Source: Coprinellus micaceus (taxonomy: Eukaryota; Basidiomycota; Agaricomycetes; Agaricales; Psathyrellaceae). From it: DNA of 64,000 nucleotides. The translations under genes were made by a program, and so were the position numbers. Every line of letters begins with the position of its first letter. Position 1 is the stretch's first letter. The notes under the pieces were generated by a model. That model did not search any database, had not been told where the DNA came from, and was given only the letters and a program-made list of their open reading frames with translations. Location: assembly GCA_951394405.1 (NCBI GenBank), contig OX596339.1:62001-126000 (forward strand). The letters are read 5' to 3'. Of this stretch, positions 45,823 through 57,351 are shown piece after piece.

Positions 45823-47734
45823 CTATACCTCACTGCCTTTCTTTCTTCCGAAACGTCCCAGCATTCGTCTGATAACGCATAGAGGACGTGGGGTGGTGGG
45901 TGGCGCGTCCCTCGAGCCCCGGACCGCAGAATCCATCCCAATTTTCTTACGTTGTATAAACCCGTGGGGACCTGGAGTCCGATCCTGCGATTCGAATGAC
46001 GATTTTATAGGGTCCCCAGACCCCGCGAATTCCATCGACAACATGAGCCAGTCCCTGCCGAGCCTTCGAAGATGCGACGCCACAGCGACCTGCGCTTGGT
46101 GCCACTTTTGAAGCCAGAAGTCGGTCACTCGAAGGGTGAAGCTCCAATATTTTTCTTTCTGAACCCCACCCCTCGCCCCCATCTTCTCGCTACTGAGCAT
46201 TGCTAGATGCAGTTCGTCTGCCCGCTCTGCCTCGGAGTTGATTTGAGAACGGTCCGCTTCGCTCAGATTGTTCCACGTTGCCAGGACAATCTCAAAGGTC
46301 TCTTCATCGGTTATATTGACCGACTCGGAGCCGTATCGAGCACGGGCTAACCCGGAGGTGAACGTGACGAACGAGTTCGGCGGACTCGAGGTATCTCTGA
46401 GCACCGAAACCTGGTGTGTGTGTGGTGCTTTGTGGGTCGTTTCCGAGCCTCCTTCCGTGAGTTCGTGAGTTCGTGGTATGAGCGGGTGACCTTCTATCGC
46501 TGACAATGGATTAACAGAGTGACGACCACTCATAGAGAACGCCTTACGATGCGCATCGCTAAACGTGGCGTTCTCTACGTTTTTAACGTTGTTTACCGTC
46601 CCGTAGTATGTATTCGTAATATTATCTACGATGCGCAGATTAAAGTCGGCCCAAAAACGAGCAGGTAAAAAGACAATATGGACTCACACGTAATCCCACC
46701 GTTCTCCTTCACGACCGGTCGACTTGGCTCCGAGATTTGAAGGCCTACCTGGGGTTGCGGACATCCTTCCCGATATCTTCCCTGCTCCGCGTCATTAGCA
46801 AGCCCCTGGGCGGAGCGGGGCCCCCCCGTTCGACAGCAGCCTATTCGAACGCCGTCGCAACTCTAGGGTCCAAGTTAGCCAGCACCAGGCTGTGTGACAG
46901 GGTGTGGGTACTCGCAAGTTTTGAAAGTCTAGGCAGGGACGCAGTCAGTGATTAAGACGGCCGAATTCGGTGAACTAAGATCACTCACCCACACCTCGAG
47001 CACACCTTGACTGCACTAGTCGACAGTGGAGCGGGTCGTTCTCTGTCACCCTTGCTATCTGCTGCAATGACGGTCCCCGCACAACCCGGCTTGGGATCGT
47101 CCCGGATGGAAGGAGAGTTTATTAGGTCATGAGACCCACCGCGAATGCTGTCAAACGCACGAACCCTAGCGTGCAGTTCCTTTCCCTCCAACCCCTGTGC
47201 CAACAACTCAGCAATCAAAGTACACCGACGTCCATTCCCCTGATCTGGTCTTCCACATTCATTCCTTGCGGTTCCACCTCCTCCACCCCTCTCTTCAATA
47301 CCGCGCTTTGGGAATTTGGACCTATGTGCCGCTTGCTCTTCTTTGGCCCTCTCGTCCCACTTCTTGCGTTCGCTGTCGGGGAGATTCTTCCAGGTGCGTC
47401 CGACGATCCTTGAGAGAGTGGAGGGATCTATGTGGCGTGCTTCAGACGACCCGGTTATCTGCTGTGATCTAGTAAACGCGCAGCGGAATAGGACGAAGGC
47501 GTTGGGCGGGCGGGGGATGTGGTTGGTCGGTTGACCGTCCGACTCCAGACCGTCATAATTACTACCAAACGTCGCAGAGTCGACACGACGGCCTCGCGAG
47601 GGTGTCGGGGAATCGAAAAACGCGCAAGGCGCGTATGAGGACTCCTCGAATTCTGGAAGCGCCTGGGGAACGGAGGAGAACGTCCGCAAAACAGGGGATG
47701 CATTGGCAGAGAAGGAACGAAGATATTCAGCCAT
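45823..47734 (-). CDS. Composite HMG-box / broken Zn2Cys6 / N-T-rich motif / HMG-like protein, 578 aa
   Basis: Exons 47734-46989, 46928-46916 (13 nt), 46862-46688 and 46625-45823 join in phase to 579 codons. The second intron would use GC-AG borders (GCGAGT). Residues about 71-145 are a MATA-type HMG box (NHIPRPPNAFVLF...TWKNLPDSERKKW...HRSKFP). Residues 245-265 read CSRCGLSKLSCDGVRIGCCR, a Zn2Cys6 cluster whose second CX2C has shrunk to CC. About residue 312 the motif YNITNTYYGTVNNV begins, continuing VENATF. From about 390 comes the divergent HMG-like domain (PPNSFVTFTSG, ERADELHLAM, KYWSFTLRVTDFWLQKW). If the first intron is not removed, the frame stops at 46985 after CSRCG, giving a plain HMG-box protein and a truncated downstream copy. 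The identical splice layout in the gene at 55203 supports splicing. Confidence 0.7.
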
Positions 47735-48309
47735 GGCGCGCTGTTTTCGCGGGAGGGAGCACGGCTCGTCGCACCGGCAGAGTTGAGAAAGGCGAGTGAG
47801 GGGAGTGATAGCGGAAAAGGAAGGGGTATGAGCGCTTAACAGCATCGTCGTTTGGGTCGCACTGCACCGGGGCTGTGCAGCGAGGCGACTCCGCATTCGG
47901 CTTCGCGCCACCCCTGCCCTTCTCCGCCCTTCATGACGGACAGCGAATACTCGACGTACTCGACATACTACGTAAGGTGAGGTATACAACGCATGAGCTC
48001 CTCTGTATGCATGCGCGTAGGGATGTACGATTCGCAGGATAAATGTACGCCCGCCTTGTGAGAGACAGCGAACATTGTCGAGCGAGGCAGGAAGGCACAT
48101 ACCCACAAGCATCAGGCTATATCGCGATGTACATATTTGATAAGAGTACGAGATTGAAAGGTCTCATTGCTTGCGTGGAGTGGGGGGCTCTGACCGCGCG
48201 AAGAGAAAGTTTGACATGAAACGAAAGCTGGAAGAAGGCACCGAGAGCAAGGAAGGGATGTCGATGCGTGCAATAATTGTCCATGGGGGTGTTAGACCAA
48301 CACAGGATT

Positions 48310-49174
48310 CTATTTGGCAGATGCTAACATGAAAAGATGCATATGGCTATAGAAAATAGAAAGGAAGAAGAGGATGTTCATGTGAAATAGTGAGCCGAAT
48401 ATTTTGACGGTACGTTTGACGCTCATCTCTGCTCTGTTCCACTGCTCGAGCCAGGCATTGGTCATCCTATCGGTAAAGCCCCAGTACTTCCTTCTCTGAG
48501 TTTCCGCTCGTACCCCCCTCCTGCCCGCTCCGAGCATCGCCATATGTAAGTCATCTGCCTGCTCTGCGTCGTGGTCTATCCTGTATCTAACTTCAGGAGT
48601 GAAACTCCTCCATATCATCATAATCATGTCAGTGGCGGTCTCCATAGAGTCCGGGCTATATTGTGCCTTGACTAGGGGGGAGGCGAAAGTGTTGAAGGCG
48701 TGAGGAGGGTCCGAAGGTTGTCTATGACTCGGGATGCTATGCGGAGTGCGACTTTCTGTCGATGAGACTGTCAGCCTATTTCTGGAGACGCTATATTTCC
48801 TCGCTAAACGTACTATGCGTGTCACCGAAGGAAGCGTTCTCCACCCACCCCACGTTATTTATGGTCCCGTAATGCGTATTCGAGGCGTTAACTAAACAGT
48901 AGCAGGGAATTAGCAACTCAACACCTCCAACAGTCCTAGGGATCAAACGGGACTCACAGGTGGATGCATGGTAGACGTTCGCGTACGATCCACTCTCCAA
49001 CGTCAGATGAAAGTGCGTTTCTTGCTGAGACGGTCCCGCTGCGAAGGAACCCTTCGTCCCCGGGGCTTCATAATAATTTCCAGGGGGGTTACTAGAGCTC
49101 ATCCCAGAATTCTCCTTGCCTGATAGGTCGTCGATGGCCCTCCGAGGTGATTGATGTTCATGTTCTTGCCACAT
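48310..49174 (-). CDS. HMG-like protein with N-T-rich motif, 246 aa
   Basis: Exons 49174-48958, 48891-48814 and 48755-48310 join in phase (introns 66 and 58 bp). The start MWQEHEHQSPRRAIDD is the first ATG of the frame. The variable head has no known domain but ends in a beta-like stretch THFHLTLESGSYANVYHAST. The motif FNASNTHYGTINNVGWVENA follows directly after a phase-1 intron. After the next phase-1 intron comes the HMG-like domain (PPHAFNTFASPLVKAQYSPD, EQADDLHMAM, KYWGFTDRMTNAWLEQW). The C-terminus is hydrophobic (NILFFLSIFYSHMHLFML), unlike its relatives, and might be membrane-seeking or just drifted sequence. It lies next to and on the same strand as the 578-aa composite gene. Confidence 0.75.
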
Positions 49175-52100
49175 GGATTCCGTTTGAATACAGGTGTGCG
49201 CTGCGAATGTTCCGGGAGGGAGGGGGGTGAATCAGTTACCGGTTCGATAGCGAGCAGGGATTTTGAACTTCGAAACGCTTCTGCGCAGCATTGCTGCGAG
49301 TGGCGAAGTACATAGCACTAGGAAGACGTCACTACGGATACTTACGGCAGATTGGAGCACAGGTCATGCATCATGTTTTAGCCCCACCGTTTGGGCGGGG
49401 CAGCGAGCGAGGCTGGGCAGCGGCTGCCCGTGATACCCGAATGCTATTGGCCACCTGGGTTGAAAAGGCATTGAGAGTCCCAACGGTAGCCCATCCGTCG
49501 TCTCCGGCATATTCGTCAGGGATCGCTATTCGGAAATCTGCTGAGCGCGAGCGCCAGGTGACCGGAGTACCTGCACACTCGGAACCGTGAATACTTACAG
49601 CACCGGAGACGCCTGACATCTCAACACAGTTTCGAAACGACCGGCCGAGAACATGTCGCGCTAGGCTTTGAGGCGCGTTCCTGGGGCGCATCAGCGATAG
49701 CAAAACGTTGACAAGCCCGTTCCTCGCTGAGGCTCGGCCTTCCCATGGGCACCAAAGGCGATGGGCCGATTGTCGCGTGTCAAGGCTCTCTATTTTGAGT
49801 CAGTGCCCAGCAAGATCCTTGACGGAGTACGATTACGACGGAATCTCTCTACGGGAGGTACAACGTAGCTATACCACCCTTCCCTGCTTTCCACAATTCC
49901 TCGTCTATTAGGGAGTGGGCAATCGGCTCCGCTTCAGTCCGGTTCCGCCGTGGCCTGGTGCTGGCGGGCGAAGTGGTGAAGTCGAACAATATGATTGACG
50001 CCTTTCAAAGCAACAGTGTTATCTGCGCCGATCCATCCACCCTCAATTCCGTTCCAGGTACGTTGCTGTACGTTTCATCTCCTCGATGCACTTCATAGCA
50101 CTTCGCCGACGGACTGACTGACACCTCAATATCGTCAAGAGAGGATCTGTCTTCGCACTGTCATCAACGAAAGGTAGACAGCATCGTGTACCTGAAGGTA
50201 ACGGCAGGGAGGGGAGGTGCTTATTGCTATTTAAAGTGGACGTGAGAATTCGCTCAGCTACTCAACATTCGCATTGTACGAATTGCTTTCCGAAACCGAA
50301 TGAATATCGAATGCCCGTTGTCGATTCAGGTGAGGAGGTGCGAAAAGGAGGACCGCAGACGCAGTGCACAGGTCTAAGAAAGCCTGGACGCTTATCGCCC
50401 AAACCGAAACAAGCGCTCGGCGTCGAATGACGACTCACGGTTGCTATCGCAATGTAACCTTCCTCAATTGGGAGGGGCGCTCGCTCCTCATTCAGCTGAC
50501 CAGGCACAAGGTAGATGTGAGGTTGATAAGGTTTAATGCCTCCTGGAAATACATGAGTGCAATTGGGTTCGAGGTGTCTCATGGGGATTCGAGCACTCGG
50601 CGTTTGGAATTGGGTAAAACGGCGCGTTTCTTCCCACAAAGGGTGCGAATGAACGTCGAACGACGAATGAGGGCTAGATCGACGGTACAGAAGGATATGG
50701 CTGAGGATGTAGTCGTTACATGTTCGCTCGCTCATTTACCTTCACTCGGGGCCCGTTCGCTAGATATATCGACAATAATGCTCATCGATCCCTCCCCAAC
50801 CAATGATCTCAGGTTGCACGATTGGAAGGAACTCAACGTGACGACGCAAGCGCGACTCCCTCGGATGCCTGTCCGCAGCGACACCGAATATTCCGGGTTG
50901 TGAACTACGAACCCAATCAAAGAAGAGGAACTCTCTCCCGAACTCCGGAATCGACGCATGGGGAGGAGTCTCGAGTTGGAAGGTTGACTCGGCGGCTCGG
51001 CGATGGAGATACCAAGCGCCCGACGCTCACACGTTGTAATTGTGCATTCTAAAATAGTGTTTATTCGCTTGCCGGCTGTCCTGAGCTTGAAGGTCGCCTG
51101 TCTCACTTTCGAGCGCCTACTTCCCCGTTCGCGACCCGCTAATCCACTTTTACGCTCGGCTACTTTCGAATCGAACCTCGCGAGACTTCCTTTGTTCTCG
51201 TCTTTAGTAGGTATTCAATGAGTGTTACCCTCTACCCAGCGTTCTGTTCCACTATCCCCAATATCGTCCCGAAGCCGGGGCGGTGACATAACACCCAGCG
51301 GTCCTCTGACAGTCCTGAGAGATAAGATTGACAGATTCTTTGATGCAGATAAGATGTTCTCTACTCCTTATGGTACCAACCTGCTCCCTGCTTTCCCACC
51401 GACGCCGAATGGGCGAGTCGTCTTCGCATCCCAATTCCCTTTCTCGCGAGAGTCGATTATGTGAGAGAGGGAGTGGGCTGAAGGGAGGAACAGGGAGTCC
51501 CAGTCTCGGAGGGGAGGAACCACGAACAAATCTCGAATACAATTCATTTATTCTGGGAATAAGACCTCGATTGAATAAGTGGCGTTTATGCTGAATAGAA
51601 TATTCTATTCGCACAACGCGCTCCATTTCCGTACGCAGTCTCCCCATGCGCCCAAGTTGCTTCCGGCTTGCTGGAAGAGTCCCATGCCCCACCCTCATCA
51701 CCATTCGAGACTTCGCGCTCGCCTCGAGGCCGCACCACATGTCGCGAATGCCTCGAACTGGTGAAAAGCGGGGATTGTGGGTGCTCGCTGCGGGCTGAGA
51801 TATCGGTGAAGCTGGGTATGATGCAGGGTGAAACGAGCGTTTGAAACCGCGATTGTGCGACGACGTCGACGAGCAGCGCATTGTTCGATAGCTTTGGAGC
51901 AGAACATGCGGGTTTGTGGTCACATTCAATTATCGTCCTGATATCCCCTCGGAAGATGCCTCCGCCGTTCGCCGTCCCCCAAGGGATTTGCTTCCGCTCG
52001 CTTGTGAATAAATTGGGATAGGTCAGGTCATTCGGTTGGATTGCACTTCAGGTTCTTGATTGGGATTGGAATCTCGGATTCCGCCGGATTCTCGCAAGAT

Positions 52101-52585
52101 TCACCTCATGTCCTCGCTTCCCTCCACCTTCTCCTACTCACAATGAGCTGAGAGTACGAACCATACGCAATCAGAGTGATACGAGCGTAATTCAAGAACC
52201 CACGAAGACCAAGCCTCGCCGAGGAGAAGCTCAGGCCTTCAGAATCGCCGCAGATTCGCACCGGGTCGGGCTTACCCCGTTTAGCCTTTTGGCCCAGATC
52301 TCTGGTGAGCGATGAGGGTGATGACAGGGCTCTCTCGGGTCCTTTTGTCCCTTCTCTCCTGCACCCACCACGATGGCGGTCAGTCACTTACGCCCCAGGG
52401 TGTCCGCCTTATATCAGAAGAGGATGGTGGCACGTTTTGACCTCTTTCCCCGACTTTCTCCCTTTCGCCGCTCGTTGGTTGAAGTCGCTCACTCGCTCAC
52501 TCCTACCACTCGCTGAACGACTGACAGCGTCGATCGCTTCGATTGAAAGTCATCACCACTCTCCTTTGAGGATACCACCGACACA
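49175..52585. other. No supportable gene
   Basis: Several frames of 100-225 codons exist, the longest on the minus strand at 51252-51929, but none has a domain or clear codon bias. Part of the 3' end (about 51.9-52.5 kb) is presumably the promoter of the HMG-box gene at 52586. Confidence 0.4.
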
Positions 52586-54222
52586 ATGCCTGCAGAACGA
52601 ACAAAGAGCTGGAGTCATCAGGGTCCCGATATGTACTGTGCGTAGTTGGGGCCTTTCACGTTTGTTTTATTCTAACGCTACGTGTCTCGTTCTCCCCAAT
52701 CGTTCGACGCTACAGGCAACCAGATAGTCTGGCAAGCGCCCGTGGCCTCGCTCATCGAGCCGAGCCCTCAAATCGTCGAACTCGACGACGATGACCTCCC
52801 ACCACTGGTCGAAGCCCCACCTTTCTCCCTCCCGCCTCATCCTTCCCAATTCCAAATATTCTCTCCACCATCCGACTCTCCATCGTCGTCCCAATCCACG
52901 TTCTCGTTCGTCTCGGAGGAAGAGGCCTCTGGCGCTACCCGCAAGCGTAGCCCATCTCACTCGAAAAAGAAGCCCGAGAACCACATCCCGCGCCCACCTA
53001 ACGCCTTCATCCTCTTCCGCTCGTCCTTCATCAAAGCCCAGCACGTCTCCCAGTCCATCGAGACCAACCACTCCACCCTCTCCAAGATCATCGGCCTCAC
53101 CTGGAAGAACCTCTCCGACTCCGAGCGCAAGGAATGGCACGACAAGGCGAAGAAGGAGCAAGAAGCTCACCGACGCAAGTTCCCCAAGTACGCGTTCCGA
53201 CCGCAACAGACGAAGTCGAAGGGTCCAGGGACTGCGAGTAGCGCCGGAGGTGGACCAGGGAAACGGAAGGTCCGAGAGGTTGAGCCGAAGGACGAGAGAC
53301 GTTGCGAGAAGATCGCCGAGCTACTTGTGCAGGGTCTCAAGGGCGAGGAGTTGAACGCCAGCATGAAGGAGTTCGACCGCACCCACGTACCGGAGATCGT
53401 TACCCGCTTCGAAGTACCTATCACCGAGAAGACGTTCCAGCGAGGCTCGAGCGCGCCCATCGAAGAGACCGAGCTCAAGATCGAGCAAGCGAGTTTCCTG
53501 CCCACCGAGAAGACCGTCAAGAAGGTTCGACGAAGCGTGAGCGAGAGGCCGACCCGTGCGTCGACACCACGTACCGCGACGCAGCAACCTGCGAAGCACG
53601 AAACCCAGCCGGCCTTCGTGAGTTCACTTCCTCTGCTTTCGTCGTCCTATCCCCTTTCCTCCATACCCTCCGACCCTCTTGTCGTCGCTGTCCACTGGCA
53701 TCCGCTAACGTGCCCTTGTAGGACTTGACGAACTTTACCTTCGACTCCACCCTCAGTTCCATGCCCTCATCCTTCCCTGCTGCCGTCGACCCATCCACAC
53801 CGTCCTTCGACACCACTCCCTTCCCACAAGACCTCACCCTCGACACCTCCTTCCTCAACATGCCCGAATGGAACTCTGCATGCTCCTCGCCTATCTCCCC
53901 GGCCTCGAGCCCAGCATTCCTCTCGTCGCCCACTCCCCCTCCCATGATGCCCGGATTCGACCTGTCCACGCCGTCGACCCCGAACTTCGACATCCAGGTC
54001 TCCATGACCGCCGACGTCGTGTTCGACGGGCAGAAGAACTTCGACTTCAACGCGTTCTCGATCCCGCCGACGTACCAGCAGAACGTCGACGGCTTCGTTA
54101 CGGACGCGTTCATCGGTATGGATGCTGGGTTCGGCTCGCTCGATATGGGCGTCAACGGCCAAATGTTCGATATGAACGCGTACTCGAACTTTGACGGCTC
54201 GATTCCCCAGTTCGGGTTCTGA
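52586..54222 (+). CDS. MATA-type HMG-box transcription factor, 484 aa
   Basis: Exons 52586-52637, 52716-53617 and 53722-54222 join in phase (introns 78 and 104 bp). The start MPAERTKSWSHQ is the first ATG of the spliced frame. An acidic patch (ELDDDDLPPLVE) and a Ser/Pro region precede the HMG box at about residues 105-178 (NHIPRPPNAFILFRSSF, TLSKIIGLTWKNLSDSERKE, HRRKFPKYAF). The box is followed by the basic GKRKVR and a helical block (RRCEKIAELLVQGLKGEELN) that is also in the 578-aa composite protein. The C-terminal half is Ser/Pro/Phe/Asp-rich with NFDFNAFS and FGSLDMGVNGQMF, typical of an activation domain. Related fungal factors act in mating and fruiting-body development; the specific role here is unknown. 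It looks intact. Confidence 0.85.
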
Positions 54223-54905
54223 ACGGCTCGTAGGGCCTTCGTCGTTCTCTCCACGTTTGGTCCCGTTCCTCCTATCTCTCCCACAATCTCAACACTTCGC
54301 ATCCTCTACTCTCTCAATCTCTCGCCACCCGTCTACCCGGACTCACTCGCGCAACCCTTCGACCTTCGCGCTGTTGTTTTATTACTATGTACGTGTTTTC
54401 GCAACAGGCCTTGACTGTCTGTGCGTCTTTCCTTTCTATCTCTATTCCCCCTCCCATCCGCTTTCCCTCTAACTTCCTCCCTTCCCCCGTTCTGTACTTA
54501 TAGTTATCTATCTTGCGGATACCTACTCCCTCTTCCTACCCCATCCGCGCGCTCTATTTGTTCGAGCCGGGCTAGGGTCGCTGTTTCTTGGTCTTTACGA
54601 ATGGCCCTTCCACGCCTTCTTGGTTATCGCCGACCGGGTAATGGTCGTCGTTTCACGTTCCTTCCTCTCACTCTCCCTTCGCTGGATACCATTCACTGTC
54701 TCTTGCTTCCTTCTCGTCTGTCTCCCAGTTTTTCTCCCTCTCTCTCGGTCTTGCTTCGAATTGGCGTCCCTGTCGACATTTTAAGACACACGCCCGTAGA
54801 CGTCCCCCTCTCTCGCGTACCTCGACTGTGCGCGTACCCTTCTCCCTCACCCCGATTGATTACCATACGGTCTTCACAAATTCAAAAGGTTTACTTGCGT
54901 ATCTA
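54223..54905 (+). other. Pyrimidine-rich 3' region of the HMG-box gene
   Basis: A strongly C/T-rich stretch with CTCTCCC and TTTCCTTTC strings and no supported gene. It is probably the 3' untranslated region and terminator area. No clear AATAAA lies next to the stop. Confidence 0.4.
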
Positions 54906-55202
54906 GTACGAAGAATTCAAACTTACAACAATGTACAGTAGCTAGCACTCAATACCAAAACACTTCTTACACACCAAATGCCGTGCGTATCGATCGGAAT
55001 GTTGTATACTGGTTTCGCGGAATTGAAGGGAGCTTGGGATTGGTTCCACCAGCCCGATGTCGAAAGGCATGCTGAATGACGCCTGTCACCGCACGGCGGC
55101 TCCACAGCCACGATGCTGTAAATTTCGATCGTTGGGCGCTTGCCTTCGCCGCGTTCTCTCTTTCCAACCATCATCCCTCCTCCGATTCTTCAAGGACGCA
55201 TC

Positions 55203-56744
55203 ATGGCGTCGTCAAATGGCGTTTCGGACCCGCCCTGCATCCCCACGATAACAATCCTAGGGCCATCTTCCGATATTCCGAAGTCTGCTGGGATCCCACC
55301 CTCGCCGACGCTTTCGACATACTCCTCTGTCCATTTTCAAACATCGCTAGCATTGCGGGAGAACAGGCCCGAGTCGTCGGGACTCACCTCCCTGGCCCTT
55401 TGGTCCCCGCCGAGGCACTATGACGCCAACGAGTCCATAGCGTCTTCCAAAGCTGGGAATCCCAACATGGCGGAAAGCGCCAACCAAATCGACGGGGCGA
55501 TAGAACCCACCCGCAAGGTCTTCAGGAGGGCAAATGCGTGTGATAATTGCAGGTACGTCCCTTCTATACGTCCATACCGCCGCTCGAGTGAATCTGACTC
55601 TGACCCTTCCGTTGAGTTTAGGCGAAGGAAGATCGTGAGTTACCTCTTTGCCATACATTGAAGCTCTCCGCAAATGAAATACCCAGAAATGTGATGGCAT
55701 CAAACCGATTTGCATGCCGTGTCGAAGGGACGGGCAGAACGAGGACCTTTGTTGTGGGAAGGCGTTTCCCGGGGCATCTATAGTGGACGTCGCAAAGCCA
55801 GGCGGTGGGATAACCTGTAAGCCATACATCCTTCCCCGACTCAAATTCGTGAGTAATGGAGCAGTCATGCCTAACTCCCGACTGCAGACAATATCACCAA
55901 TAACACGTACTACGGAACCGTGAATAATGTGGGCAGTATTGAGAGGGCAGTATTTGGAGACACCAAAGGTAAGGCTTCGTGTATCATGTGAATTACCCGA
56001 TCTAATGGATGAGCAGAGGGCCCTGTAAAGTTGCCGTCCATCCATGAGATGTTTCCAGAGCACCTACGCTCTCGCAGCCCACCGGGGGATCCCACCAAGG
56101 TCGCATCTGTAACTCCACCGGCTACGACGGTGCCGTGCAATCCGCCGAATGCTTTCGTGACCTTCAGTTCAGCCCTCGTTCGAGCCCAGTATAGCTCGGA
56201 GTCCGTCAACATGACCGACGAAGCGACCTCTGAGATCGTACTGGCGACATGGGAGAGTATGAGTTCCGAGGATAGGGTGCGAATCGGAGAAGAGGCTGAA
56301 AGGGCTGACGAGCTTCATCTAGCCATGATAGGCAGCGAGAAAATGGCGGCCAGGGGTGAAGTTCAGAAGGATAAGTACTGGAGCTTTACAAGCCGTATGA
56401 CTAATTTCTGGCTCCAGAAGTGGACTCAAGCGCAGGCCGCTGTGAAAAGTCACTTACGAAAGCTTGGAAAAGACATGCTTATGCTTCGCACGGACACCGT
56501 CGCGGTGAACGGGGTGTTTGAGCCCGCCGTCCAGAACCCGATTCATACTACATTCGCTCTCAACTCTGCAGGCCAGAGGAGTGACGCCAAGAGACAGGTA
56601 TTCCGCGATTGGAAACGTTCGCCAGACGACGCCCCCCGCGCTCCGAGTGTGATCCAACGAATTGTGGACCGGTTTGGGAAGAGGAACGCGAGGGAGGTGT
56701 GTGTGTTTCCCTCCCAGGTTTCTCGTTCACTCGTTGACCCTTAA
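55203..56744 (+). CDS. Zn2Cys6 / N-T-rich motif / HMG-like composite protein, 433 aa
   Basis: Exons 55203-55552, 55622-55634 (13 nt), 55687-55816, 55888-55968 and 56017-56744 join in phase (introns 48-71 bp). The zinc cluster is built across three exons: CDNC-RRRKIK-CDGIKP-IC-MPC...LC, a complete CX2CX6CX6CX2CX9C (residues about 114-145). After PGGGIT comes the motif YNITNNTYYGTVNNV (about residue 165), then SIERAVFGDT. The HMG-like domain starts near residue 230 (PPNAFVTFSSALVRAQYSSE, ERADELHLAM, KYWSFTSRMTNFWLQKW). The tail repeats the pattern VIQRIVDRFGKR seen in the 578-aa protein. The last 15 residues may be intron read-through, because a GTGTGTGTG follows AREV. It is likely a nuclear DNA-binding protein; the function is unknown. 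Confidence 0.8.
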
Positions 56745-57195
56745 TATAGGAGACGGGGATGCTCGCTAACAGCGCTACGCTTGTCCCGTAAGCGAATAGC
56801 GGAGGGCCCAAAACCGATAAATTCCAGGTCTGCCCAACCTCCAACCCCCACTCGCCACGTTTTGTCCCGCATAACCCGTTCCTTAATGAGTTTATTCCCC
56901 TGTTACGACGTCGTCTGCGCTTTAACAATTCTGTCTCGCATCGATAGCCAATGTGAATCTGTACTTGTAGTTCATCCTCCCGTTAGCGCCTGCGCTCGAT
57001 CATCGAGGAACCTGACCCTGTATTAATATTTTCTATGACTCTCTTCCTGTAAGGACCAACTTTCAGGGCTGGATATCGACGCCTCGTCACTCCGCTCCAT
57101 AGGTACAGGGTTGTTGCAGCGCCCTCTCCGCCGAAAACACCTCACGGGTGGTGGTATCCTCCAGCTTATCCACGCTAATTGGCGTGCCTAAAACA

Positions 57196-57215
57196 CCCCC
57201 CCTCCCCCCCCCCCC
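57196..57215 (+). repeat. Poly-C tract
   Basis: A run of seven C, one T and then twelve C. Long mononucleotide runs are prone to length errors. Confidence 0.8.
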
Positions 57216-57351
57216 GGCGATGTGATCCCGTGGGCGATCGTCTCCGAGGAACCCCAAGCTAGGAGACTACGCCCTCTACGACCTGGAAGGGCGCGGTGAC
57301 TGCGATACACCCGTCGGTCTCGAAATGACGGCCACGGTACTATCCGTACAG

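Noticed and set aside
46985..48112. Stand-alone 375-aa HMG-box protein starting at 48112
   Set aside because: The first 126 codons lack coding character, MAEYLRSF is a better start, and the end coincides with a strong donor in the same phase as the paralogue, so a spliced longer gene fits better.
51252..51929. 225-codon minus-strand frame
   Set aside because: Arg/Ser/Pro-rich with no domain, no good start context and no codon bias. It probably arose by chance in GC-balanced sequence.
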